Of a stretch of 13,608 nucleotides of DNA, positions 6,592 to 13,608 are shown one piece after another. Within the stretch, counting starts at the first letter, position 1; each line of letters begins with the position of its first letter. The notes below the pieces were generated by a model. That model saw nothing but the letters and a program-made list of their open reading frames with translations. It had not been told where the DNA came from and ran no database searches. Source of the DNA: CAIVAT01 sp964628215 (GTDB lineage: Bacteria > Bacteroidota > Bacteroidia > Bacteroidales > FEN-979); the NCBI GenBank assembly GCA_964628215.1, contig CAZVNF010000107.1, positions 1 to 13,608 on the forward strand. Reading direction: 5' to 3'. The position numbers were made by a program, and so were the translations under genes.

Positions 6592-7482
6592 ATGGGAATA
6601 GGTGAAATTATCGTAATTGCAATAATCGGAATTGTGCTGTATGCCATTTTCTCCATGCGAAAAAAACCAGTTGGTGGTGATCCCCGAAACGCGGGTCAAG
6701 CACCTCCGGATTCAGGGAATTCCGGCAACAGGCAGGCCTCATCTGCGAACAACGGTACCCCAAGAAAAGCAGGTTACGCCAAATGGGTTGGCGGAGGCCT
6801 TGGGTGGGTGTTTGGCGGACCCATCGGAGCAATACTGGGAGTTGCTTTGGGATCCATGTTTGATGGGATGAACTCGGGTCAGAATTCCTATCAGGGTACA
6901 CAGCGCGGGGATTTTGCTATGAGCCTGCTGGTACTGTCTGCCGCAGTGATGAAGGCCGATCAGAAAATTGTTAAATCCGAACTGGATTTTGTACGCAGAT
7001 TCTTTGTGTCACAGTTTGGTGAAGAGGAGGGTAGCCGGTTGATCAGAATGCTGCAGGAAATTCTCAAACAGGATATTAACATACAGGATGTGAGTGTGCA
7101 GGTAGGACAATTTACCGATTATCCTGTGAAGCTGCAACTGATGAATTACTTGTTTGGCATCGCCGCATCCGATGGCCTTTATCACCCCGATGAAGTAGAC
7201 ATGATTTCTGTCATTGCAGGATATATGGGAGTTTCGTCTGCCGATTTTACTTCTGTCAAAGCAATGTTCGTAAAAAGTACCGGATGGGCATACGATATCC
7301 TTGAAATTACCACCAATGCCACGGATGAGGAGGTGAAAAAAGCCTATCGTGAAATGGCAAAGAAACACCATCCCGACAAGGTTGCTCACCTTGGGGATGA
7401 TATCCATAAGTCGGCTACGGAAAAATTTCAGAAGGTAAGCGCGGCATATGAGGAAATAAAAAAGCAGCGCGGTATCAGTTAA
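6592..7482 (+). CDS. DjlA-like membrane-anchored TerB / J-domain co-chaperone
   Basis: A 296-residue predicted DnaK co-chaperone. One N-terminal membrane segment (about residues 4-21, IGEIIVIAIIGIVLYAIF) precedes a Gly/Ser/Asn-rich linker. A glycine-zipper-like stretch, GGGLGWVFGGPIGAILGVALGS (67-88), follows and is typical of DjlA-type proteins. A TerB-like helical domain (about 108-225) has two acidic repeats, MKADQKIVKSE and ASDGLYHPDE. A C-terminal J domain (about 232-293) has the essential HPD at 260-262. The order membrane anchor - TerB - J domain is that of DjlA, whose J domain is cytoplasmic. The 87 nt before the start hold no clear promoter, so readthrough from the SDH gene is possible. 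The next gene starts 10 nt after the stop. Confidence 0.88.
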   Translation: MGIGEIIVIAIIGIVLYAIFSMRKKPVGGDPRNAGQAPPDSGNSGNRQASSANNGTPRKAGYAKWVGGGLGWVFGGPIGAILGVALGSMFDGMNSGQNSYQGTQRGDFAMSLLVLSAAVMKADQKIVKSELDFVRRFFVSQFGEEEGSRLIRMLQEILKQDINIQDVSVQVGQFTDYPVKLQLMNYLFGIAASDGLYHPDEVDMISVIAGYMGVSSADFTSVKAMFVKSTGWAYDILEITTNATDEEVKKAYREMAKKHHPDKVAHLGDDIHKSATEKFQKVSAAYEEIKKQRGIS

Positions 7483-7492
7483 CCCCTGGCAT

Positions 7493-8680
7493 ATGCTTTT
7501 TACACCTTACAAACTCGGGCCTGTCCTGCTTCGCAACCGTTCTATACGTTCTGCGGCATTTGAGGGCATGTGTCCTGGAAATAACGTATCCGATGATCTC
7601 ATTGATTACCATGCATCAGTAGCTGCAGGAGGAATTGGAATGACTACAGTTGCCTATGCAGCTGTGTGCCGGAGCGGATTGTCATTCCCGCACCAGTTAC
7701 TGATCACTGAATCTGCAATCCCGGCTCTCAGGCGCCTGACAAATGCGATCCACAAAGAGGGAGCAGCCGCCGCCATCCAGATTGGTCACTGCGGTCTGAT
7801 GGCAAAAAAATCTATTTCCGGGGTGTGTTTCGCTCCAACGGGCAAGTTTAATTTATATGGTCCTACCTGGCCCAGAACTATTACTGTTGCAGAGATTGAG
7901 GAAATAGTTCAGGATTTTGCCAGGGCAATATACATTGTCAAAGAAGCCGGATTCGACGCCGTTGAAGTTCATGCCGGACATGGTTACCTGATCAGTCAGT
8001 TCCTGTCGCCTTATACCAACCAGCGAAAGGATAAGTACGGAGGCTCATTTGAAAACCGAACGAGGTTTATGACCGAAGTCATAAGGAAGGTGATTGAAGC
8101 TTCCGGGTCATCGGTTGCTGTGATTGTAAAAATGAACCTGCGGGACGGATTCCCGGGAGGCATGGAGATGGATGAATCACTTTTAGTCGCTAAGATGCTT
8201 GAAAAAGAAGGAGTTGACGGATTAGTCCTTTCCGGGGGCTTCGTGTCAAAATCTCCCATGTACGTGATGAGGGGACGTATGCCGGTAAAAGTGATGGCAA
8301 AATATATGAACAATCCCTGGATGCAATTCGGAACCCGTTTTTTTGGCAATTTCCTCATGAAACCCGAGCCATTCAACGAAGGCTATTTCCTTGAGGATGC
8401 AATGAAAATCAGAAAGGAGGTGAAATTGGCTCTGATCTATGTTGGTGGACTTAAATCGAAAGAAATGATAGACAAAACACTCGGGATGGGATTTGAATTT
8501 ATTCAACTGGCCAGAGTGTTGATCCATGATCCTGCTTTTATGAATAAATTAAAATCAGGCGAACTTGTCAGGTCAGGATGCGAAAGTACAAATTACTGCA
8601 TTGCACGAATGTATTCAGGAAAAATGACTTGTTATCAAAACGAACCCGGTGGCCCTGAAGAAATGGGTTTGAACAGTTAA
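7493..8680 (+). CDS. NADH:flavin oxidoreductase, Old Yellow Enzyme family
   Basis: An FMN-dependent TIM-barrel oxidoreductase of 395 residues, probably reducing an activated C=C bond; the substrate cannot be told. The N-terminus MLFTPYKLGPVLLRNRSIRSA is the standard family opening. QIGHCG (96-101) and EVHAGHGYLISQFLSP (158-173), with the substrate-binding His160 and His163, together with YGGSFENRTRF (182-192), are diagnostic. YVGGL (316-320) and FIQLARVLIHDP (336-347) form the phosphate-binding end of the barrel. A C-terminal cysteine cluster, SGCESTNYCIARMYSGKMTC (Cys363, 369, 380), resembles the iron-sulfur motif of the 2,4-dienoyl-CoA reductase branch but lacks one cysteine. There is no second NAD/FAD domain, so it is a short single-domain form. 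It lies 10 nt behind the J-domain gene and is probably cotranscribed. Confidence 0.88.
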   Translation: MLFTPYKLGPVLLRNRSIRSAAFEGMCPGNNVSDDLIDYHASVAAGGIGMTTVAYAAVCRSGLSFPHQLLITESAIPALRRLTNAIHKEGAAAAIQIGHCGLMAKKSISGVCFAPTGKFNLYGPTWPRTITVAEIEEIVQDFARAIYIVKEAGFDAVEVHAGHGYLISQFLSPYTNQRKDKYGGSFENRTRFMTEVIRKVIEASGSSVAVIVKMNLRDGFPGGMEMDESLLVAKMLEKEGVDGLVLSGGFVSKSPMYVMRGRMPVKVMAKYMNNPWMQFGTRFFGNFLMKPEPFNEGYFLEDAMKIRKEVKLALIYVGGLKSKEMIDKTLGMGFEFIQLARVLIHDPAFMNKLKSGELVRSGCESTNYCIARMYSGKMTCYQNEPGGPEEMGLNS

Positions 8681-8716
8681 AAAAAAAGGAAAGGCTGTAA
8701 GAAAACCTTACAGCCT
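8679..8716 (-). terminator. Rho-independent terminator of the cupredoxin/BACON gene
   Basis: A perfect 10-bp stem, AGGCTGTAAG / CTTACAGCCT (8692-8701 and 8707-8716), has a 5-nt loop. On the minus strand it is followed by TTCC and nine T (8687-8679). The T-tract ends inside the stop codon of the convergent oxidoreductase gene. On the plus strand no T-run follows, so it works for the minus-strand gene only. The remaining intergenic bases to 8779 are AT-rich with ACAAA runs and show no other feature. Confidence 0.88.
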
Positions 8717-8779
8717 GAACCCCAAACAAAGTAACTCAACAAACTAAAGCATAACAAAACAAAACAAAATAAGGTCTGG

Positions 8780-9919
8780 CTAATCAATTAATATTATTCG
8801 TCTTACCTGGGTGGAATTATCTGAATTAATCCTGATAAAATAAATTCCTTTGGTCTCCTGAGAAATATCAAAGCGATATTCATCCGCACCGGAACAGGAT
8901 TTAGACAGTATTGTTTTCCCACTGAGATCCATCACGGAAACTTCCAGAGCTTTGTCCGTTAAAGAACCGGCTTTTAAACTGAAAACTCCACTGGTTGGGT
9001 TTGGGTAAACCTGTAAATCAGTCAGAACTCCATCATGAATACCAACAGTAGACGCCGCCTGGGTAACCGTGACAGTTTGCGGGGGTAATCCCGAAACAGT
9101 GGTGGTAATCGTTGCCACCCTCACCGAAGTTTCAAGGTTTGTGGTATAACTGGCGGTAATCGTTCCGTTTCCACTTCCCGAAGGGGTAACCGTGCACCAG
9201 GCTGCATTGCTGGAGGCTGTCCAGTTTGTGTTTGAGGAAACATTAAACAATGTGTTGCCTGCTGAAGAAGGTACATTTTGGTTTGCAGGGCCTACCGTTA
9301 ACACAAGTGCTGCACCGGATTGGGTTACCGTTACGGTTTGGTTCGGCAAGCCTGCTACGGATACGGTAACTGTGGCGATCCTCTGGGATACAGAAGTGTT
9401 TTCTGAAAAATTGGCATTGATTGTTCCATTTCCGCTGCCACCTGCTGTTACTGTGCACCATGAAGCATTGCTGCTGGCGTTCCATGAGGAATTCGAGGTG
9501 ACTGAGAAGGTTGTTGAACCTGCTGCAGCTGAAACGTTCCTGTTTGAAGGTGACACTGAAAGGGTAGGGGCAGCCGCACTTGCTGTGAAAGTACCTGCCA
9601 TTCCCGGGGCGTGGGGTGTGCAAACATAGGCATACGATCCGGCCACGGTAACCTTATATTCAAAGGTGGTAACAGAACTGGTAATAAGAGCATCCCAGGA
9701 AGCAGCTCCTGCAGGAATTCCTCCCGGATTGGAGGTGGTGGTATGAGTACCGGCAACCCAAACCCAACGAACGGTATCACCTACGTTCACGTTTACACTG
9801 GTAGGATTGAAAAAGAAGTTCCCGACTGTAATCACATGCTTAACAGCAAATGAAGATGTATTGAGAGCCATAGCAGCAATGAATACCATTGCAAATATAA
9901 AATATGTAGATTTTTTCAT
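8780..9919 (-). CDS. Secreted cupredoxin with two BACON domains and a T9SS sorting tail
   Basis: A 379-residue exported protein. Residues 1-25 form a signal peptide (MKKSTYFIFAMVF..., cleavage near SSFA). A plastocyanin/azurin-like domain (about 27-113) follows: NFFFNPTSVNVNVGDTVRWVW, then GTHT and YVCTPHAPGM, which place type-1 copper ligands at His59, Cys100, His103 and Met107. Two BACON domains (about 118-201 and 206-288) each show SxWxxSSNAxWCTV..G.GNGT and end in QTVTVTQ. A C-terminal type A sorting domain (about 303-379; VYPNPTSGVFSL, MDLSGK, KGIYFIRI) should send the protein through the type IX system to the cell surface or medium. An electron-transfer or copper-binding role outside the cell is inferred; BACON domains suggest binding to glycan or mucin. 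It is a single-gene unit with its own promoter and terminator. Confidence 0.9.
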   Translation of the reverse strand: MKKSTYFIFAMVFIAAMALNTSSFAVKHVITVGNFFFNPTSVNVNVGDTVRWVWVAGTHTTTSNPGGIPAGAASWDALITSSVTTFEYKVTVAGSYAYVCTPHAPGMAGTFTASAAAPTLSVSPSNRNVSAAAGSTTFSVTSNSSWNASSNASWCTVTAGGSGNGTINANFSENTSVSQRIATVTVSVAGLPNQTVTVTQSGAALVLTVGPANQNVPSSAGNTLFNVSSNTNWTASSNAAWCTVTPSGSGNGTITASYTTNLETSVRVATITTTVSGLPPQTVTVTQAASTVGIHDGVLTDLQVYPNPTSGVFSLKAGSLTDKALEVSVMDLSGKTILSKSCSGADEYRFDISQETKGIYFIRINSDNSTQVRRIILID

Positions 9920-9957
9920 GGTTTCAGATGGTTTCAGATGGTTTCAGATGGTTTCAG
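9918..9957 (-). repeat. Four perfect 10-bp direct repeats in the leader of the cupredoxin gene
   Basis: On the minus strand CTGAAACCAT occurs four times head to tail with no mismatch, and the last copy supplies the first two bases of the ATG start codon. With the predicted start of transcription near 9981, the repeats fill most of the ~60-nt leader. Copy number could vary by slippage without changing the reading frame, but it would change leader length. Confidence 0.9.
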
Positions 9958-9987
9958 GTTTAGAAGATAATTTAGACTAAATAAATG

Positions 9988-10018
9988 CAAATATATATCT
10001 TTTTACAATCGAAATCAA
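9988..10018 (-). promoter_or_regulatory. Promoter of the cupredoxin/BACON gene
   Basis: On the minus strand TTG (10016-10018), 20 nt, then TATATTTG (9988-9995) is a full match to the Bacteroidota promoter consensus. Transcription would begin near 9981, giving a leader of about 62 nt that contains the four 10-bp repeats. Confidence 0.7.
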
Positions 10019-10048
10019 TATTTATGTGCATTTTTCTTGAGTTTTCAC

Positions 10049-10056
10049 TATTTTTG
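10049..10056 (+). promoter_or_regulatory. Possible -7 box for the alpha-L-fucosidase gene
   Basis: TATTTTTG fits TAnnTTTG. At the -33 position there is only TGTG (10025-10028, 20 nt spacing). The leader would be about 10 nt, which is short. It lies back to back with the cupredoxin promoter, with about 30 bp between them. Confidence 0.35.
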
Positions 10057-10071
10057 AGCCTAAACAACTTT

Positions 10072-11469
10072 ATGATGATAAAAATCCGCGCCAAACTGAT
10101 GTTTATATTGCTCTTTTCAGTCGTGTATGTAACTGCCCAGAATACACCTGCAGGAACGAGTGAAATGGAGACAGATCCTGTCATTTTAAATAAACTTGAA
10201 CAGTGGAAGAATCTGAAATTCGGATTGCTTATGCATTGGGGATCATACAGCCAATGGGGAATAGTTGAATCATGGTCTCTTTGTTCCGAAGATGAAGACT
10301 GGTGTCGCAGGAAAATAAAGAATTATGCGGATTATTGCCGTGAATATACAAAACTGCCAAACACTTTCAATCCAACCAGGTTTGATCCTGTTAAATGGGC
10401 AGCCGCAGCAAAATTTGCGGGCATGAAATATGTCATTTTTACTACAAAACATCACGATGGTTTTTGCATGTTCGATACGAAACAAACCGATTATTCCATT
10501 ACCGGCCCGGCTTGTCCGTATCACACCGATCCGAAAGCCAATGTGACCAAAGAGATATTTAATGCTTTCAGAAACAATGGGTTCTGGACCGGTGCATATT
10601 TCTCCAAGCCCGATTGGCACTGTAACGATTATTGGGCGGAAGAATGGGCGACCCCAAACCGGAATGTAAATTACAGTATTAAAAAATACCCGGAGAGGTG
10701 GCAGAAATATAGTGATTTTACCTATAACCAGATACAGGAGCTAATGAGCCAATATGGAAAAGTGGACATTCTTTGGCTGGATGGGGGATGGGTGGATCCC
10801 AAAAACGGACAGGATATCAATATGCCAAAAATAGCCGGCATGGCGCGCAGTTACCAGCCCGATCTGCTGATCGTAGACCGGACAGTTACCGGGAAATATG
10901 AGAATTACCGTACCCCGGAACAGGAAATTCCGGGTAAGTTGCTCGATTATCCATGGGAAACATGCATGACTATGGCAACCTCCTGGTCTTACGTTCCCGG
11001 TGATATATATAAACCTGCCAATCAAATCATACATAACCTGGTCGACATTGTATGCAAAGGCGGAAATTACCTGCTGAACATAGGTCCGTCTCCGGAGGGT
11101 GAATGGGCTGACACAGCCTATGCCAGGTTAAAGGAAATTGGAGATTGGATGCAAATCAATGGAGATGCGATTTATTATTCCCGGCCATTCAGCCCTTATA
11201 AATCCGGGAAAGTTTGTTTTACTGCCGGTCCTGACGGGGATATCTTCCTCATTTTTCTTGCAGACGCCGGGGAATTCCGGATTCCTGCAATTATTGAGGT
11301 AAACGGATTTCAACCCCGTGAAGGATCTGAAATTACGTTGCTGGGTGAAAATGGAGAATTAAAATGGAAGAAAGGGCAGGATGGAGGTTTTATAATTGAA
11401 GTTCCTGTTGAATTACAAAAAAATCCTCCCTGTAAACATGCCTGGACTTTTAAAATTGCCTCTGAATAA
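10072..11469 (+). CDS. Secreted alpha-L-fucosidase, glycoside hydrolase family 29
   Basis: Predicted to release terminal alpha-L-fucose from glycans, in the periplasm or at the cell surface. From the chosen start there are 465 residues. A signal peptide (1-22, KIRAKLMFILLFSVVYVTA|Q) is followed by a GH29 barrel: FGLLMHWGSYSQWG (about 50-63), KYVIFTTKHHDGFCMFDTKQTDYS (about 119-142), and VDILWLDGGW (231-240), with Asp237 as the expected nucleophile. The TPEQE segment (about 281-285) may carry the acid/base Glu, which varies in this family. A small C-terminal beta domain (about 380-465) ends the protein. An in-frame ATG at 9985 would add 29 residues, but it lies inside the opposing promoter and hides the signal peptide, so 10072 (or 10075) is preferred. 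No sus genes or other glycosidases are adjacent, so it is not in an evident polysaccharide utilisation locus. Its stop abuts that of the opposing porin gene. Confidence 0.92.
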   Translation: MMIKIRAKLMFILLFSVVYVTAQNTPAGTSEMETDPVILNKLEQWKNLKFGLLMHWGSYSQWGIVESWSLCSEDEDWCRRKIKNYADYCREYTKLPNTFNPTRFDPVKWAAAAKFAGMKYVIFTTKHHDGFCMFDTKQTDYSITGPACPYHTDPKANVTKEIFNAFRNNGFWTGAYFSKPDWHCNDYWAEEWATPNRNVNYSIKKYPERWQKYSDFTYNQIQELMSQYGKVDILWLDGGWVDPKNGQDINMPKIAGMARSYQPDLLIVDRTVTGKYENYRTPEQEIPGKLLDYPWETCMTMATSWSYVPGDIYKPANQIIHNLVDIVCKGGNYLLNIGPSPEGEWADTAYARLKEIGDWMQINGDAIYYSRPFSPYKSGKVCFTAGPDGDIFLIFLADAGEFRIPAIIEVNGFQPREGSEITLLGENGELKWKKGQDGGFIIEVPVELQKNPPCKHAWTFKIASE

Positions 11470-13470
11470 TCAATCATGAAATCGCCACGCAACTCCAAAT
11501 TTGAAGGCACCATCCTGCATGGGATAAGCAGGTGTGGTGAAATAGGTTTGAGTCATGAAACTTGCGTTGAAATGGGTATAGGTAAGAAAGAACCTTGCCC
11601 TTTGTATCTTCAGGTTAATAAACACATCCATATATAAATAGTTTCCAATCTCCTGTTTGTCCTGGAGATAAAATGACCGTATGGCAGGATTATAACTGTC
11701 GGCATAATAGGAAGTATTATAGAAAAAATTGAGCCCTGGCTGAAAAGTGGCAGCCCCTTTAAATAATGGCTGAGTATAATACACCGCAAGATTTCCAATA
11801 AAAACCGGGAGTCGCAATATGGTGGTTCCCTGGACTGTTTGATAGGTCAGTTGCGCTTTGAATTTGAATCGCCAGATATCTAGTGTCCCGTTCAGGTAAC
11901 AATGAAGGTACCCAAATTCAGGTTGAAACTGCTTCGGTTTGCTTGAAGAATCAAGATAAACAAAGTTGGTGATCCTGCTGATATTAAAACCGGTTTCAAA
12001 AAACCTGAAAAAATAATTGAACCCGCCGGTGATAAATCCCTGTTTCGACCATGTTGTATCCCAACGAAAGCTGTTGCCAGTGTAATGCGTATAAAACCAT
12101 CCCGGTTCCTGCAATATATACCTGCCGGTAATTGAGATGGTTCCTCCGTTTTTTTCCCTGGAGCCTAGTATTGTTGACAATTTAACCCTAAGGCTCATGT
12201 CGGTTTCGTTGTAATCCCCTATAACGTAATCACCTCTTGCTTCCAGTTTCAAATTCGAAAAAGGGGTAAACACAATCTCTGCATGGGGAATAAACTGCTG
12301 AAAATAATGTTGGGTTCCGTGAAGGAAAACTTCTGTATATTGTTGCCGGATACCTGCTTCGAGATGGAACACCCTGGGTTTCATGCCCGGGTTGAAACTG
12401 GGATTTGACCAGACTACATCGTTGATGATTTTTTTTATGGTCAAAGAGTCGAACGTGTTTACTGTATCGAGAATTGGCGGAGGAAAAAAACCGCTGTCCG
12501 GCTGATTGTCAAGAAAATTCTGAATCTGACGGTTATATTGGAACGAATAAGTCAATCTTCCTAGTTCAAGTCTTTTTTTTGAGCCAAGTGTGGTATCCTT
12601 TTCATTTCCGGGGTGACGGGTAAGGTCAAAGTAATTCTTGATGAAAAAGCCGGATTCTCTGATCCTGGTTTGGGCAGTGTTCAGATTTACCGGAATTACC
12701 ATGCGGTTCGATTCCAGGTTTTCGGTAAACAAACTGTCATATTTGATCCCGCCATTTTCATAATTTTTAATTCTGTTGGCTGTGAAATTGGCGATCATGC
12801 CATACCGTTTGTTTTTAGTAAAGAATTGGGAAGTGAGTACGAAGTTGACATGATTGGCTTTCTGTCTGTAATAGGCACCTGGGGCGCTCATTACGTGAAA
12901 ATCGAAACCAAGGTTAAAGGTTCTGTAAATATTACGGCTGAATACGGCATGAAAATTCTGTTCTTTTTTTGCTCCCTGGACATAACTCAGTTCTGAATAA
13001 GTTTTATATACCTTATAGTATTTAACGCTGTCATTTTGATAGAGGTATTGGTCTAAACTGTGTATTCCATAGTCAAAACCATTCTCTGTTCTGAATGCAA
13101 AAGGGAGTAATGACCGATAGCTTAATCCGATATTTCCCAGGGTAGAAAAAAAGCGGTCGTGTTTAAACAACAGGTCGTAGTTCTGGAAACCCGTGAGTGC
13201 AGTATCGTTTTGATGCAGGTTTAAAATACCGAGTTTTTCAAAGTCTTTATAAAAGAAAAAAACCTGGGAGGAGTCGCGGTGTTTTTTAAGCGAATCGAGT
13301 AATGCTTTGTTTGTAATGGCGGAAGGCCGTGTATCGCGGGAATTCGTATCTGATTCATTTTGAATTCCTGAAGTTTTAGTGGTATCGGGCAATTGCGCGA
13401 ATGTATTGTTACCAATCAGCAATATCAGCAGAACTGCAATTATCAGAAAAGGGCGACAGGGATGGAGCAT
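11470..13470 (-). CDS. Putative outer-membrane porin of the Bacteroidota 'putative porin' family
   Basis: A 666-residue protein predicted to form an outer-membrane beta-barrel; its substrate is unknown. The signal peptide is MLHPCRPFLIIAVLLILLIG plus NNTFA, cleaved before Gln26. A short polar region rich in Asp, Ser and Thr follows. The rest has alternating aromatic/polar strands (for example YSELSYVQG, FHAVFSRNIYRTFNLGFDFH, FKFGVAWRF) with many Tyr, Phe and Asn, as in barrel proteins. FFYKDFEKLGILNLH and ALTGFQNYDLLFKHDRFFSTLGNIG near the N-terminus recall the family that automatic annotation calls putative porin. An in-frame ATG at 13596 exists, but that extension reads through a terminator and the 5S rRNA gene, so it is rejected. 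It lies in the same direction as, and just downstream of, the rRNA operon; no convincing promoter is visible (TACCTTTA at 13493-13500 is a 7/8 match). Confidence 0.8.
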   Translation of the reverse strand: MLHPCRPFLIIAVLLILLIGNNTFAQLPDTTKTSGIQNESDTNSRDTRPSAITNKALLDSLKKHRDSSQVFFFYKDFEKLGILNLHQNDTALTGFQNYDLLFKHDRFFSTLGNIGLSYRSLLPFAFRTENGFDYGIHSLDQYLYQNDSVKYYKVYKTYSELSYVQGAKKEQNFHAVFSRNIYRTFNLGFDFHVMSAPGAYYRQKANHVNFVLTSQFFTKNKRYGMIANFTANRIKNYENGGIKYDSLFTENLESNRMVIPVNLNTAQTRIRESGFFIKNYFDLTRHPGNEKDTTLGSKKRLELGRLTYSFQYNRQIQNFLDNQPDSGFFPPPILDTVNTFDSLTIKKIINDVVWSNPSFNPGMKPRVFHLEAGIRQQYTEVFLHGTQHYFQQFIPHAEIVFTPFSNLKLEARGDYVIGDYNETDMSLRVKLSTILGSREKNGGTISITGRYILQEPGWFYTHYTGNSFRWDTTWSKQGFITGGFNYFFRFFETGFNISRITNFVYLDSSSKPKQFQPEFGYLHCYLNGTLDIWRFKFKAQLTYQTVQGTTILRLPVFIGNLAVYYTQPLFKGAATFQPGLNFFYNTSYYADSYNPAIRSFYLQDKQEIGNYLYMDVFINLKIQRARFFLTYTHFNASFMTQTYFTTPAYPMQDGAFKFGVAWRFHD

Positions 13471-13533
13471 TAAGGTTGTAGGAATTTGCGGATAAAGGTA
13501 AGTAAAATTGTCGCAGGAGGGTAGGGAAAGGGC

Positions 13534-13563
13534 AAAAAAAAACCCAGCTTTACGGCTGGGTTT
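13534..13563 (-). terminator. Rho-independent terminator of the rRNA operon
   Basis: The arms AAACCCAGC (13540-13548) and GCTGGGTTT (13555-13563) form a 9-bp stem with a 6-nt loop. On the minus strand a run of nine T follows (overlapping the last stem pairs, to 13534). It stands 7 bp after the 5S rRNA end, as expected for the end of a ribosomal RNA operon. Confidence 0.88.
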
Positions 13564-13569
13564 AAAAAA

Positions 13570-13608
13570 GATCGGCGACGACATACTCTCCCACAAAAAC
13601 TGCAGTAC
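13570..13608 (-). rRNA. rrf: 5S ribosomal RNA, 3' end (cut by the right window edge)
   Basis: On the minus strand the sequence reads GTACTGCAG, a short variable stretch, then GTGGGAGAGTATGTCGTCGCC and GATC, followed by a T-rich stretch and a terminator. GTACTGC...GTGGGAGAGTA.GTCG.CGCC is the typical 3' third of Bacteroidota 5S rRNA. About 39 of ~110 nt are present; the exact mature 3' end is estimated. The rest of the rRNA operon should lie to the right, transcribed toward this window. Confidence 0.82.

Noticed and set aside
9192..9629. Open frame of 145 codons on the plus strand opposite the BACON domains
   Set aside because: It is a mirror of the repetitive BACON coding sequence with no start context or domain.
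9918..9957. CRISPR-like tandem repeat
   Set aside because: The units are 10 bp, directly adjacent and without spacers; the same reasoning excludes the octamer array at 4932-4979.
9985..10071. N-terminal extension of the fucosidase from an upstream ATG
   Set aside because: It would place the signal peptide internally and overlaps promoter elements of both genes.

Overview
The window is ordinary bacterial chromosome from the phylum Bacteroidota, most likely a Bacteroidales/Marinilabiliales-type lineage, although the order cannot be fixed from this sequence. The evidence is a type IX secretion (T9SS) C-terminal sorting domain, BACON domains, two DUF4476 proteins, a Bacteroidota 'putative porin', signal peptides cleaved before Gln, promoter boxes of the TTG-N19..21-TAnnTTTG type, and very few Shine-Dalgarno sequences. 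No phage, transposon, CRISPR array or defence gene is visible. A run of exactly 100 N (5020-5119) is an assembly gap.

Layout. (1) The left edge to 1087, minus strand, is the N-terminal third of pyruvate phosphate dikinase, cut by the window edge. (2) 1198-3536, minus strand, is a tight three-gene unit: two paralogous secreted DUF4476 proteins, then a monofunctional peptidoglycan transglycosylase. (3) 3626-6504, plus strand, holds lysine-2-oxoglutarate reductase and saccharopine dehydrogenase as separate genes. They match the two halves of the fused animal/plant lysine-degrading enzyme and are separated by octamer repeats and the assembly gap. (4) 6592-8680, plus strand, is a membrane-anchored TerB/J-domain protein (DjlA-like) followed after 10 nt by an Old-Yellow-Enzyme family flavin oxidoreductase. 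(5) 8780-9919, minus strand, is an exported blue-copper protein with two BACON domains and a T9SS tail. It has a clear promoter, four 10-bp leader repeats and a strong terminator. (6) 10072-11469, plus strand, is a secreted GH29 alpha-L-fucosidase. (7) 11470-13470, minus strand, is an outer-membrane putative porin that abuts the fucosidase stop codon. (8) The right edge is the 3' end of a 5S rRNA gene (minus strand) with its terminator, so a ribosomal RNA operon lies to the right.

The genes suggest a heterotrophic, glycan-using bacterium that can oxidise lysine through saccharopine and run PPi-linked glycolysis or gluconeogenesis. The most interesting signals are the split LOR/SDH pair with its inverted octamer arrays, the divergent promoter with a shared dyad at 3559-3603, the 4 x 10-bp leader repeat, and the cupredoxin-BACON-BACON-T9SS architecture. 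I found no convincing wholly new system.
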